DNA from: Cytidiella melzeri
Taxonomy: Eukaryota; Basidiomycota; Agaricomycetes; Polyporales; Irpicaceae
Length of the DNA: 64,000 nucleotides
NCBI GenBank assembly: GCA_022592445.1
Contig: JABYQR010000221.1
Span: 1-64,000, forward strand
Direction: 5' to 3'
Positions 55,761 through 64,000 of this stretch are shown here, one piece after another. The notes beneath the pieces were generated by a model. The model was not told the DNA's origin and ran no database searches. It saw only the letters and a program-made list of their open reading frames with translations. Position 1 is the first letter of the stretch, and each line of letters opens with the position of its first letter. The position numbers and the translations under genes were made by a program.

Positions 55761-56283
55761 TGTTAAGCTTCAAAGATGAGTCTTATTATTCTTGCTGCTT
55801 CAGCAGCTCTGCTTATATACATGTCTGTATCTACTTATGTAAGCAACTACTATACATGTCTACTTCAGCTATTCTACTGTACTACTAAGTGCATGACTCA
55901 TGCATGACTCATGCTATGAGTGCATGACTCATGCATGACTCATTGTATGACTAGGCTCAGCACTTGTACCAGAGGCGTACATAATGAGTAAATGACTCAT
56001 GCTAGTACTTGTCCTCAGATGTATGCTTTAGGCATCCTCTGGAGTCATATGTGCTTTCCATGTCATTTCCTATGCTACTAGAACACAGGCATACATATAT
56101 GTATAGTACTACTACAACCCATACCTGTACGTCTCAGCTAATGTGATGGTTACTACTAGAGTTTCCATATACGGCTGCATAATTTCCATACTAAGACTGT
56201 GGGAACTCTGCTACCTAAAGCATCCTTATAATAAGGCGTGGGAAACTACATATCATATCATATTATATTATATAGTTTTAACA
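55761..56283 (-). repeat. Ty1/copia 3' LTR
   Basis: This 523-bp sequence begins TGTTAAAAC on the minus strand, directly after a purine tract (gttaagtgggag), and ends CTTAACA (plus-strand 55761). Inverted termini TGTTAA/TTAACA support the boundaries. It follows the stop of the copia pol at 56303. The matching 5' LTR is not in the window. Confidence 0.7.
55894..55999. promoter_or_regulatory. Cluster of five TGACTCA sites in the copia LTR
   Basis: TGACTCA occurs at 55894, 55905, 55925, 55936 and 55993. Two pairs are 11 bp apart. TGACTCA is the known site of Gcn4/Cpc1-type bZIP factors. Binding here is an inference. Confidence 0.5.
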
Positions 56284-56302
56284 CTCCCACTTAACCGTTA
56301 CA

Positions 56303-57393
56303 TTAGTGAGTGTTTAGATCAATTAGACCTAATCTCCCACTGAAGTATGATTGCTTCTGAAATGCCAATGACTTTGTCATGATATCAGCAATCTGTTCTT
56401 CAGTTGGAACAGCATATAGTTTGGCATTCTTATTTTCGACAAACTCTCTAACATAATGATATCGAATGTCAATATGCTTTGAGCGTGACTCTATCTTTGG
56501 ATTCTTGGTGAAGTAGATAGCACCATGATTATCACAGCATAGAATGGTAGGCTCTTGCTGTTTTAAATCCAATTCTTTGAGCACAGTGCGCAACCAATAA
56601 CATTGCTTGGAAGTTTCGCACAAGGCCATGTATTCTGATTCCATTGATGATAGAGCAACAGTTTTCTGCTTTTTAGAAGTCCAGGAAATTGCTCCTTCAG
56701 CCAAAAGCAATACATATCCTGTTGTCGAATGTCTGTTGTCTTTATTCTCAGCCCAGTCTGCATCCGAATAACTAATAATACCAGCATTACTTGATCCATT
56801 ATACTTGATCGCATAGGACTGCGTTCCAAGCAAATATCTCAGTATATATTTAGCTGATTTATAATGGTGGTCAGTTGGATTTGACATGTACTGTGAAAGA
56901 CGTATGACTGCATATGAAATGTCTGGTCTAGTACCAATCATAACATATATAAGCGTGCCAATCAACGCTTGATACTGTTTCAGTAAACCAGAATCTGCTT
57001 TGTAGTCAGAATCTGCCTTCTGTAGTACAGCACCTGAAGGTAATGGTGTCCGAGCAGGATTAGCAATTGCCATATTAAATCGTTTTAAAGTCTCTTGAAT
57101 ATACGACTCTTGGTCAAGTAGAATCGTTTTAGCTTTACGATCTCTCTGCACACGCATGCCTAGAATAAGCTTAGCTTCTCCTAAGTCACGCATCTCATAG
57201 CGATCCATAAGATTTTTCTTAAGTGCAGACATAGCAAGTTTACTATTTCCTATCGGAAATATATTGTCAACATATAGAATGAGAATTAAATCCCCCCCTT
57301 GTTGCCAATACACGTATACACCAGCATCTGAATGAATCCGGTCAAAGCCTAATTCTATCAGAGTGTTATGAATTTTGATATTCCATGTTCGTT
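56303..57393 (-). pseudogene. Ty1/copia RT C-terminal part and RNase H
   Basis: The open frame of 336 codons to 57313 continues to the B LTR at 57393. It has the copia second catalytic box in divergent form (LILYVDNIFPIG, with YVDN where YVDD is usual), GEAKLILGMRVQRD, TRPDISYAV, RNase H GYVLLLAEGAISWTSKKQ, ALSSMESEYMALCE and the C-terminal SKHIDIRYHYVREFV. It ends LGLIDLNTH with a stop at 56303. The loss of the second Asp in YVDD would be expected to inactivate RT. Confidence 0.88.
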
Positions 57394-59244
57394 GATACGC
57401 CCGGAAATCGGCTAGGCGCGGAGAAACGGCAGCAGCCCGCCATTTGCGCGGCCCGCGTCATCCTGTGCGGCAAGTCCCTCCACTTTCCCAGCGTCACGAG
57501 CACGAGGAATTCGCCGGGGTCACGAGGAGTCCGCCGAGGATCCGAGGACTTGACAAGGAGCAATACGCCGGAAACATCCGAGGCCGAGGAATCGCACCGA
57601 ACTCTGACACACAGACACGCCCCTTTTTGCATCGGACCATGGGCCGGCCAGCCACCAAGCGTTTCGGACACGGGTCGGACCAACGGTAGAAGAAACTTGA
57701 CGCGCGAACCCCGTTTCAGGAAGACTCCTATCACGCCACGCTGTGCAACTCCTGGACGGCGCCTCATCACCTGCTCGCAGCGGTTGGCGCCCCTGCAGCG
57801 CAAGGGCGCGCGCCGCTACTCTGCGTCGACCAACGCTGTGTTCCGCCGGGCGTCGACTCGCTGGACATTTTGCCTCCGCAGACGGAAGTATTCTGCCACC
57901 CCGTTTCCTCGCTCTCGCGTTTGGGTTTAGGACATAGAAGGAAAGGTTTAGGAGAGGGTCTTCAGGGTATATAAAAAGGTGTTGCTTGTACTGCGTAGGA
58001 AACCAATAAATCCCCACCCCAGTTTCCAGAGTTCACTTTACGCTTTGCGTTCGCGTCGAGGGAGTCTCTTCGCGCCCATAGCTGTAGCTTCTTCTGCGTT
58101 GTTTCACTGCGACCTTTCCCACGTTTATGTCCGCGGCATTTACCAACGACGACCCGCCTCGAGTCTGCCGTTGCTGTCCAACTGTTCCCCACCTGCCCGA
58201 CGGTCGCTGCCCTTACCGCCCGCGCCCGCGCGAGGTTCTACGCCGTTACCCCATCATCCCCGCGCCCACGCCGCCGCCGGAACCCTCAGCAGCGCCTACG
58301 GTCTCCCCCGAGAGATCAACTACTAAATCACCCTCGCCAGCGTCGTCCGTCGCCTCCGTCGCGGACTCGCTTGATAACTGCTCCTATTGCGACACTCAGA
58401 GCGACCACCCAGTTCCCCTACGCACAGGACCTTTCGTCCCACTCGACTGCGATCGCCCGCGCGCACCGCACCCAGATTGCTGGCTATCTCCAGACTTTGA
58501 AGGCGAGGAGCACGAGTGCGAACTAGTACAGTTCAATCTTACCAGCTCAGCCAACGTCGTCGTTGGCCACGCATTTGCCTGTAATACGCATCGCCGCTCG
58601 GGAGGTGTTGTTCTACACTACCGCCCCCGCGCGCAGTCTGTCGAGTCCACTTGACTGCGATCTCACATAGCCTTCCGCTGCGACTCGCGCGCCATTAGTT
58701 TATCTTTCTCTCACGTTTCCTTTCGGCTTTTTCATACTGCGTTTGCTTTTTAACTGCGTTATTTTACTGCGTTACTGCGTTGCGTTTCATCTTCACTGCG
58801 TCGAGCTTACTGCGTTCACTTTCACTGCGCCCGCGTTTTACAGCGACCACTTCATCTTCACCAGCGACCGCGTGTTGTGTTCGAGATTCATATTGCGTCT
58901 GCGTTTATCTTCTGCGTCCCTCCGCGCGCCGTTTTCCTACAAGCCGCGACCTTTCACGCGCGCTCTCTTGGAGCCGCGCTATAACTCTTTCGCTTTCACC
59001 GCGCCGACTTGCCCCTTTTACCCGCGATACGCGTGGTAGTTGCCCGTCTAGCTCCCTTCATATAAAACTATATCACAAAAACCTTGTCGCTCTTTTAGCA
59101 CAGGTAAAACTAGGACTCTTAGGCCACCTCGCATTTACTTTAACACTTCTGCGCTTCCACACCTTTACACTTCTATTGCCACTTCGTGGTTGGTGGTGTT
59201 GTCTTTAAGGTAGTTCTTAGTTTGAAGCGTGACTTAGTGTCTCA
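57394..59244 (+). mobile_element. Solo B LTR inside the copia RT gene
   Basis: This is a complete 1851-bp LTR, TGATACGCC to GTGTCTCA, with perfect 4-bp duplications tcgt (57390-57393 and 59245-59248). Removing it and one duplication joins the copia frame (LKQASR then TWNIKIHNTL). A TATA box lies near 57970, and the ACTGCG-rich block is at 58735-58850. Confidence 0.95.
58127..58654 (+). CDS. B LTR-encoded 175-aa Cys-rich protein
   Basis: This is an intact ORF in a complete solo LTR, about 155 nt downstream of the TATA box. Motifs are CRCCPTVPHLPDGRCPY, NCSYCDTQSDHP, PLDCDRPRAPHPDCW, HECELVQFNL and FACNTHRRSGGVVLHYR. It can serve as the reference form for the family. Whether it is translated is not known. 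Confidence 0.6.
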   Translation: MSAAFTNDDPPRVCRCCPTVPHLPDGRCPYRPRPREVLRRYPIIPAPTPPPEPSAAPTVSPERSTTKSPSPASSVASVADSLDNCSYCDTQSDHPVPLRTGPFVPLDCDRPRAPHPDCWLSPDFEGEEHECELVQFNLTSSANVVVGHAFACNTHRRSGGVVLHYRPRAQSVEST

Positions 59245-59676
59245 TCGTGAAGCTTGTTTAAGTCCATAAATGGCTTTCTTAAGTAAACAAACATGGTTCT
59301 CCGTTTCCTTCTCCACAAAACCTTCTGGTTGTTCCATATAGATTTCTTCATCCAGTTCGCCATAAAGGAAAGCTGTTTTCACATCCAATGCCTCGATTTC
59401 CCAATCTTCGAGTGCAGCTATAGCTAGTAGCATGCGTATGGATTCAGAACGTGCGACTGGTGAGAAAGTTTCTTGATAATCAATTCCTTCAACTTGGGTG
59501 AATCCTTTTGCAACAAGACGCGCTTTATATCGACCATCAGATTTTATGGTGAAGACCCATTTGCATTTCACAATTTTTCGTGATGCGTCTGGTCGTCGTA
59601 CAAGCGTCCAAGTTTTATTCTTCATTTGAGAATCAATTTTGTCTGTCGGAAATTCTGAAAGAGCCTCTTGAGGCAT
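59245..59676 (-). pseudogene. Ty1/copia RT N-terminal part
   Basis: The frame 59242-59676 contains [52 protein letters not shown] and the first catalytic Asp in [20 protein letters not shown], then [14 protein letters not shown] at the B junction. The element ends abruptly near 59680, so integrase, gag and the 5' LTR are missing. Confidence 0.88.
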
Positions 59677-59679
59677 CGA

Positions 59680-60256
59680 GATAGGTAGATGCTATGATAG
59701 GTGCGCAGATTGTGCAGAGGGACTCTAGAGAGAATCCAGAGTTGACAGTAAACATCTGGAGATTATCATGCCTCCAGATTATCTCAGACCCTCTAGATTG
59801 CCCGCCCGCCCTCTAGGGAGATCTATCACATCTATATACTTCACGTTGAGCGGGATGCATCTAGATATCATTGCGGTAGCTAGAGGCATCTGGAGGGCAT
59901 TCCGACCACTGCATTAAATAATTGAATGACTACTACTGTGTTTTTTATGTTTGTTATTGAATCACTGTTACATTATGCATCTCTGCTTACTGGAGGTCAT
60001 TGCATTTTACTTACTGTTGTAGTGGTATTACTTACAAGTACGTTACATGGGTAAGTGTTTTCTTCTGTTTGATTGTATACTCATTACACATCTGCTTACT
60101 GAAAGCTCATCTTACTGTCCTCTTAGTAGCGTTACTTACAAGTGCGCTACATGGTATACTTCTTATATACAAATTTTTCTTATGTTCTTTTGTAAACTCA
60201 TTAGAGATCTTTGTAAATGTCTAGTTGCGCTTAGTAAGGCCATTGGCCTCAATTTA
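59680..60256. other. No supported gene
   Basis: A tctagagg/cctctaga-like motif recurs near 59725-59900. The rest is AT-rich with a loose duplication around 59985-60070 and 60085-60165 (tacttacaagt-cg-tacatgg). No coding support is seen. Confidence 0.4.
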
Positions 60257-60259
60257 AAT

Positions 60260-60334
60260 GCATTGAAGCGGATTCGAACCCGCGTACTCAAGTACTTCAC
60301 GCGCGTATAGTTAATCCCACTCAGCCATTAAAAC
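60260..60334 (-). pseudogene. tRNA-like relic with pol III A and B boxes
   Basis: The minus strand has tggctgagtgg (A box, 60317-60327) and ggttcgaatcc (B box, 60270-60280). Between them is a gtac-ttga-gtac stem resembling the long variable arm of tRNA-Ser or tRNA-Leu. The acceptor strands pair at only 5 of 7 positions and I find no proper anticodon arm, so it looks like a decayed tRNA gene or a SINE head. Confidence 0.45.
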
Positions 60335-60596
60335 CGCTACGCTATAAGACCATACACAGCGTATAACTGATATACACTATATACTGCTGTGGCTATCTTG
60401 TACTTAGACAAATACTAACCGATTTCACTACCCCACTTCACTCTTAACACATTGATGTGTGCTGTGATTGTGTAGAGAAGATTGAACAAATGGTAATCAT
60501 GCATTTCAAATCAACAGGTATTTTACAGTCTCGAAAAACGCAGAGTGAGCAACTCGAACACCTCCCAAATAAAACCTCCTACGGTTTGAAACACAC

Positions 60597-60739
60597 CTAT
60601 TGTGGGGATGTGGTGGGCTCTTGTCCCTCCGCCGCAACCGTAGCACCAGCAGGAGCACGTCTTCTGGCATGCTTCTTGAGCGTGGCAAGCTCATTTGTTG
60701 GAGGCGCCTGATCAAGCGACCCAGAACCAGCGGAAACGT
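60597..60739 (-). CDS. 3' end of the host-like gene split by a B LTR
   Basis: With the B LTR (60740-62573) and one acgt removed, the last exon of the 62574-64000 gene continues here in frame: SAGSGSLDQAPPTNELATLK, KHARRRAPAGATVAAEG and a TAG stop at 60597-60599. A basic Lys/Arg patch lies near the end. See the entry at 62574. Confidence 0.6.
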
Positions 60740-62573
60740 TGTGTCACTGAGTCACGCTTCAAACTAAGAACAACCTTAAAGACAACACAACCAACCACGA
60801 AGTGGGAATAGAAGTGTAAAGGTGTGGAAGCGCGGAAGTGTTAAAGTAATGCGAGGTGGTCTAAGAGTCCTAGTTTTACCTGTGCTAAAAGAGCGACAAG
60901 GTTTTTGTGATAAAGTTTATATGAAGGGAGCTAGATGGGCAACTACCACGCGTATCGCGGGTAAAAGGGCAAGTCGGCGCGGTGAAAGCGAAAGAGTTAT
61001 AGCGCGGCTCAAAGAGAACGCGCGGGAGATGTTGCGGCTTGTAGGAAAACGGCGCGCGGGGGAGGGGGACGCAGAAGGTAAACGCAGGCGCAATATGAAT
61101 CTCGAACACAAAACGCGGTCGCTGGTGAAGGTGAAACAGTCGCTGTAAAACGCGGGCGCAGTGAAAGTGAACGCAGTAAGCTCGACGCAGTGAAGATGAA
61201 ACGCAACGCAGTAACGCAGTAAAATAACGCAGTTAAAAAGCAAACGCAGTATAACGAAGCCGAAAGGAAACGTAAGAGAAAGATAAACTAATGGCGCGCG
61301 GGTCGCAGCGGAAGGCTATGTGAGATCGCCGTCAATTGGACTCGGCAGACTGCGCGCGGGGGCGGTAGTGTAGAACCACACCTCCCAAGCGGCGATGCGT
61401 ATTACAGGCGAACGCGTGGCCAACGACGACGTTGGTAGAGCTGGTAAGATTGAACTGCACTAGTTCGCACTCGTGATCCTCGCCTTCAAAGTTTGGAGAT
61501 AGCCAGCAATCTGGGTGCGGCGCGCGCGGGCGATCGCAATCGAGCGGGACGAAAGGTGCTGTACGTAGGGGAATTGGGTGGCCGCTCTGAGTGTCGCAAT
61601 AGGAGCAGTTATCAAGCGAGTCCGCGACGGAGGCGACGGACGACGCTGGCGAGGGTGATTTAGGAGTTGATCTCTCAGGGGAGACCGTAGGCGCTGCTGA
61701 GAACTCTGGCGGCGGCGTGGGCGCGGGGATGATGTGATAACGGCGTAGAATCTCGCGCGGGCGCGGGCTGAAAGGGCAACGGCCGCTGGGTGAATGGGGA
61801 ACAGTGGGACAGCAGCGGCAGACTCGAGGCGGGTTGTCGGTGTTAGACGCCGCGGGCATAAACGTGGAAGAGATTGCAATGAGGCAACGCAGGAGAAGCT
61901 ACAGCTAGGGACGTGAAGAGACTCCCTCGACGCGAACGCAAAGTGTAAAGTGTACTCTGGAAACTGGGGTGTGGATTGATTGATTTTCTGCGCAGTACAA
62001 ACAACACCTTTATATATATCCTAAAGACCCTCTCTTAAACCTTTCCTTCTATGGCCTAAACCCAAACGCGAGAGCAAGGAAACGGGGTGGCAGAATACTT
62101 CCGTCTGCGGAGGCAAAAATGCCCAGCGAGTCGACGCCCGGCGGGACACAGCGTTGGTCGACGCGGAGTAGCGGCGCGCGCACTTGCGCTGAAGAGGCGC
62201 CAACCGTCGCGAGCAGGTGATGAGGCGCCGTCCAAGAGTTGCACAGCGTGGCGTGATAGGAGCCTTCCTGAAACGGGGTTCGCGCGTCAAGTTTCTTCTA
62301 CCGTTGGTCCGACCCGTGTCCGAAACACTTGGTGGCTGGCCGGCCCATGCTCTGATGCAAAAGGGGCGTGTCTGTGAGTCAGAGTTCGGTGCGATTCCTC
62401 GGCCTCGGATGTTTCCGGCGCATTGCTCCTTGTCAAGTCCTCGGATCCTCGGCGGACTCCTCGTGCTCGTGACGCTGGGAAAGTTGAGGGACTTGCCGCT
62501 CATGATGACGCGGGCTGCGCAAATGGCAGGCCGCTGCCGGGTCTCCGCGCCTAGCCAATTTCCGGGCGTATCA
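60740..62573 (-). mobile_element. Solo B LTR in a host-like gene
   Basis: This is an 1834-bp LTR in minus orientation with perfect 4-bp duplications acgt (60736-60739 and 62574-62577). The inner terminus is slightly altered (tgtgtcactgag instead of tgagacactgag). Confidence 0.93.
61332..61859 (-). CDS. B LTR-encoded 175-aa Cys-rich protein
   Basis: This is the fourth intact copy of the ORF, in the solo LTR that splits the host-like gene. Motifs are CRCCPTVPHSPSGRCPF, NCSYCDTQSGHP, PLDCDRPRAPHPDCW, HECELVQFNL and FACNTHRRLGG. It is the same length as the other copies. Confidence 0.55.
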   Translation of the reverse strand: MPAASNTDNPPRVCRCCPTVPHSPSGRCPFSPRPREILRRYHIIPAPTPPPEFSAAPTVSPERSTPKSPSPASSVASVADSLDNCSYCDTQSGHPIPLRTAPFVPLDCDRPRAPHPDCWLSPNFEGEDHECELVQFNLTSSTNVVVGHAFACNTHRRLGGVVLHYRPRAQSAESN

Positions 62574-64000
62574 ACGTCTGCAGAGATCTGTGGAGGACCG
62601 AGTCCGGGGGGAGCCAGCGGAATAGGAGGCGGGACAGGATTCAAGGCTGCTCCAGGACGAGGGAGGACAACAGGGGCTCCCGGATGCACAACTCCGCCGA
62701 CAGCAGGAGGACCATCACGAGGGTCATCCAATACGTCAGGCGAAGGAGCTCGAGAGGGCACAGGACGAAGGAAAGGCGGGGCAAGTGAGGGAGCTTGGGC
62801 AGACACAGAGCGAGGAGCAGATGGCACGAGTGAACGGGCTTGAGAGGTCGCCGAAGGAGGAGCAGCCGGGGCCAAGGATTGTAAACGAGGTGGAGCAGGC
62901 ACGAGAGTGTTTAACAATGGCAGAGCAGGAATGAGAGTGTTCAACGGCAGGCCAGGAACCCGAGGAGGAGGCGGAGCCTGAACCAGAGGGGATGGACTGC
63001 GAGATACAGGCTCGGCTCCGAACATGGCCTCGATTTCTTGATTGTGCGCGTCGAAGTCATCATCTGGTGAAGCAGAGTCCGTGGCTGATGTCGGTGTGTC
63101 TGTAGTACCAAAAACCTGACAGTCCATCCACGCAAGTAGCTCCTGAGTACCTTGGGGCTTCGAATGGAGGAGTTTGAGGTAACGGTTGAACAGAGCCTGG
63201 TAGTTGTAGGAAACCGCCTTTGTCATATTCCCAACAATGAAGCTATCGTCACCCGAAGCGAGGTAAATAATCTACAAAAAGATATCTCAATTGATGGATT
63301 GAAACAAAAGGTTGGGATACTCACAACAACGGCCGCGAATGCAATTAACCCAGGTGTAACTTTTGTTATACCCCATCGGTGTGCCTTTGCGAGCGTATTT
63401 GTTGCCCCTCTGATTGATCCCTTACCAAGAATACCGGACTTGATGACCTAGTGATGTAATGTGTTAGTATTGCAACCTGAGGATTGCACGGTGAAAATAG
63501 CATACAAAGACGATTCTTTTGGTCCGAAACAGCCACGAGATGTCACCCGGATGCTCGTCAGGGAAGAGCAAAAGGCAGTAATGGTCGTTGCGGTGTTGAG
63601 GGCCCATAGCCTGCAGAGTGTTGCAGGTCTTCCGCGCTGCAGGCGTTCCAAGCTCGTTGCTAGTCAGACCAAGGGAGCCAAAGATGTCGACGATGTTTCC
63701 TACAGCAGCGTGTACGAACTTGCACTTTTCAGCTGAAACTGTTTCGCAAAACTAAACAAAGATTAACCACTGTAAGTAAGAAGCAACGATCACGTACTGT
63801 TCCAGGGAGCCACCCTGCTAACCCTAGGATGGGCTTGACGTCTGGATTGGCTGCCAGGACATCCCACATGTCAGCCAAGTGTGCCTTCTCCTGCGACTGC
63901 TCGTTCCTGTATTGTGCCTTCTCATCAACTTCTGGACGCATCATGCTCAGTGAATCGCAGGTAAGTTTTGCTACCCAGGGCCGATAGAGGAGAGCGTATT
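62574..64000 (-). CDS. Spliced host-like gene, DUF6698-like, interrupted by B LTR
   Basis: Minus-strand exons are 64000-63798 (MMRPEVDEKAQYRNEQSQEK, VLAANPDVKPILGLAGWLPG), 63751-63506 (FVHAAVGNIVDIFGSLGLTS, DEHPGDISWLFRTKRIVF), 63447-63325 (GKGSIRGATNTLAKAHRWGI, TKVTPGLIAFAAVV) and 63271-62574. The last exon continues at 60739. Introns of 46, 58 and 53 bp have GT-AG ends, and all joins keep frame. The block GATNTLA...KVTPGLIAFAAV followed by SYNYQALFNRYLKLL and ELLAWMDCQVFG resembles the C-terminal half of the mushroom DUF6698 family, whose function is unknown. A long Pro/Ala/Ser-rich tail follows. The first exon may begin beyond the window. Confidence 0.6.

Noticed and set aside
60260..60334. 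Functional tRNA-Ser or tRNA-Leu
   Set aside because: The acceptor stem has two mismatches in seven and no anticodon stem-loop can be drawn.
62021..63226. 401-codon single-exon protein
   Set aside because: The N-terminal ~215 codons are a real exon. The rest is antisense B LTR beyond the acgt duplication, so the frame is a chimera.

Overview
This window looks like a transposon-dense, heterochromatin-like stretch of a filamentous basidiomycete genome, most likely an agaricomycete. The evidence is short GT-AG introns (about 45-60 bp) in every credible host-like gene, Ty3/gypsy and Ty1/copia elements of fungal type, a chromodomain integrase, and several protein types that I know from mushroom-forming fungi. 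The species cannot be read from the sequence. Nothing looks prokaryotic, and there is no rRNA or CRISPR.

Three LTR families organise the window. Family A is a Ty3/gypsy chromovirus with ~0.76 kb LTRs (TGTCATGG...GTGTCA) and 5-bp target duplications. It is present as A1 (6043-13836, +), as A2 (31516-50392, -, heavily invaded) and as a solo LTR (25760-26503). Family B is a second Ty3/gypsy lineage with very long ~1.85 kb LTRs (TGATACGCC...TCTCA). It makes 4-bp target duplications that always contain CG, and each LTR carries a 175-codon ORF. One near full-length copy (37600-47838, -) and several solo or partial LTRs are present. Family C is known only from three solo LTRs (~0.75-0.78 kb, TGACATGG...GCGACA) with perfect 5-bp duplications. 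A Ty1/copia remnant (55761-59676, -) is split by a B solo LTR.

Layout: 1-6042 holds hypothetical genes and the 3' part of a broken host gene. 6043-13836 is A1. 13837-31515 is a segment with hypothetical spliced genes, C solo LTRs, minisatellites and an A solo LTR. 31516-50392 is A2 with nested B insertions. 50393-54360 has a BTB gene, a protease-like ORF and a truncated B LTR. 54360-59700 is the copia remnant with a B LTR. 59700-64000 has a tRNA-like relic and a spliced host-like gene split by a B LTR.

The main result is structural. The target duplications of A1 and A2 do not match within each element, but they match crosswise as reverse complements (tttag/ctaaa and tgggg/cccca). The 17.7 kb between them therefore appears to have been inverted by recombination between the two opposed A copies. 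Un-inverting it restores the reading frame of a spliced host gene and a dispersed repeat. Inside A2 the same logic applied to B duplications shows a second, nested ~14 kb inversion between B LTRs. Other observations are an apparently self-primed A element, an antisense spliced gene held between two copies of the polypurine tract in B, and the conserved LTR-encoded Cys-rich protein.
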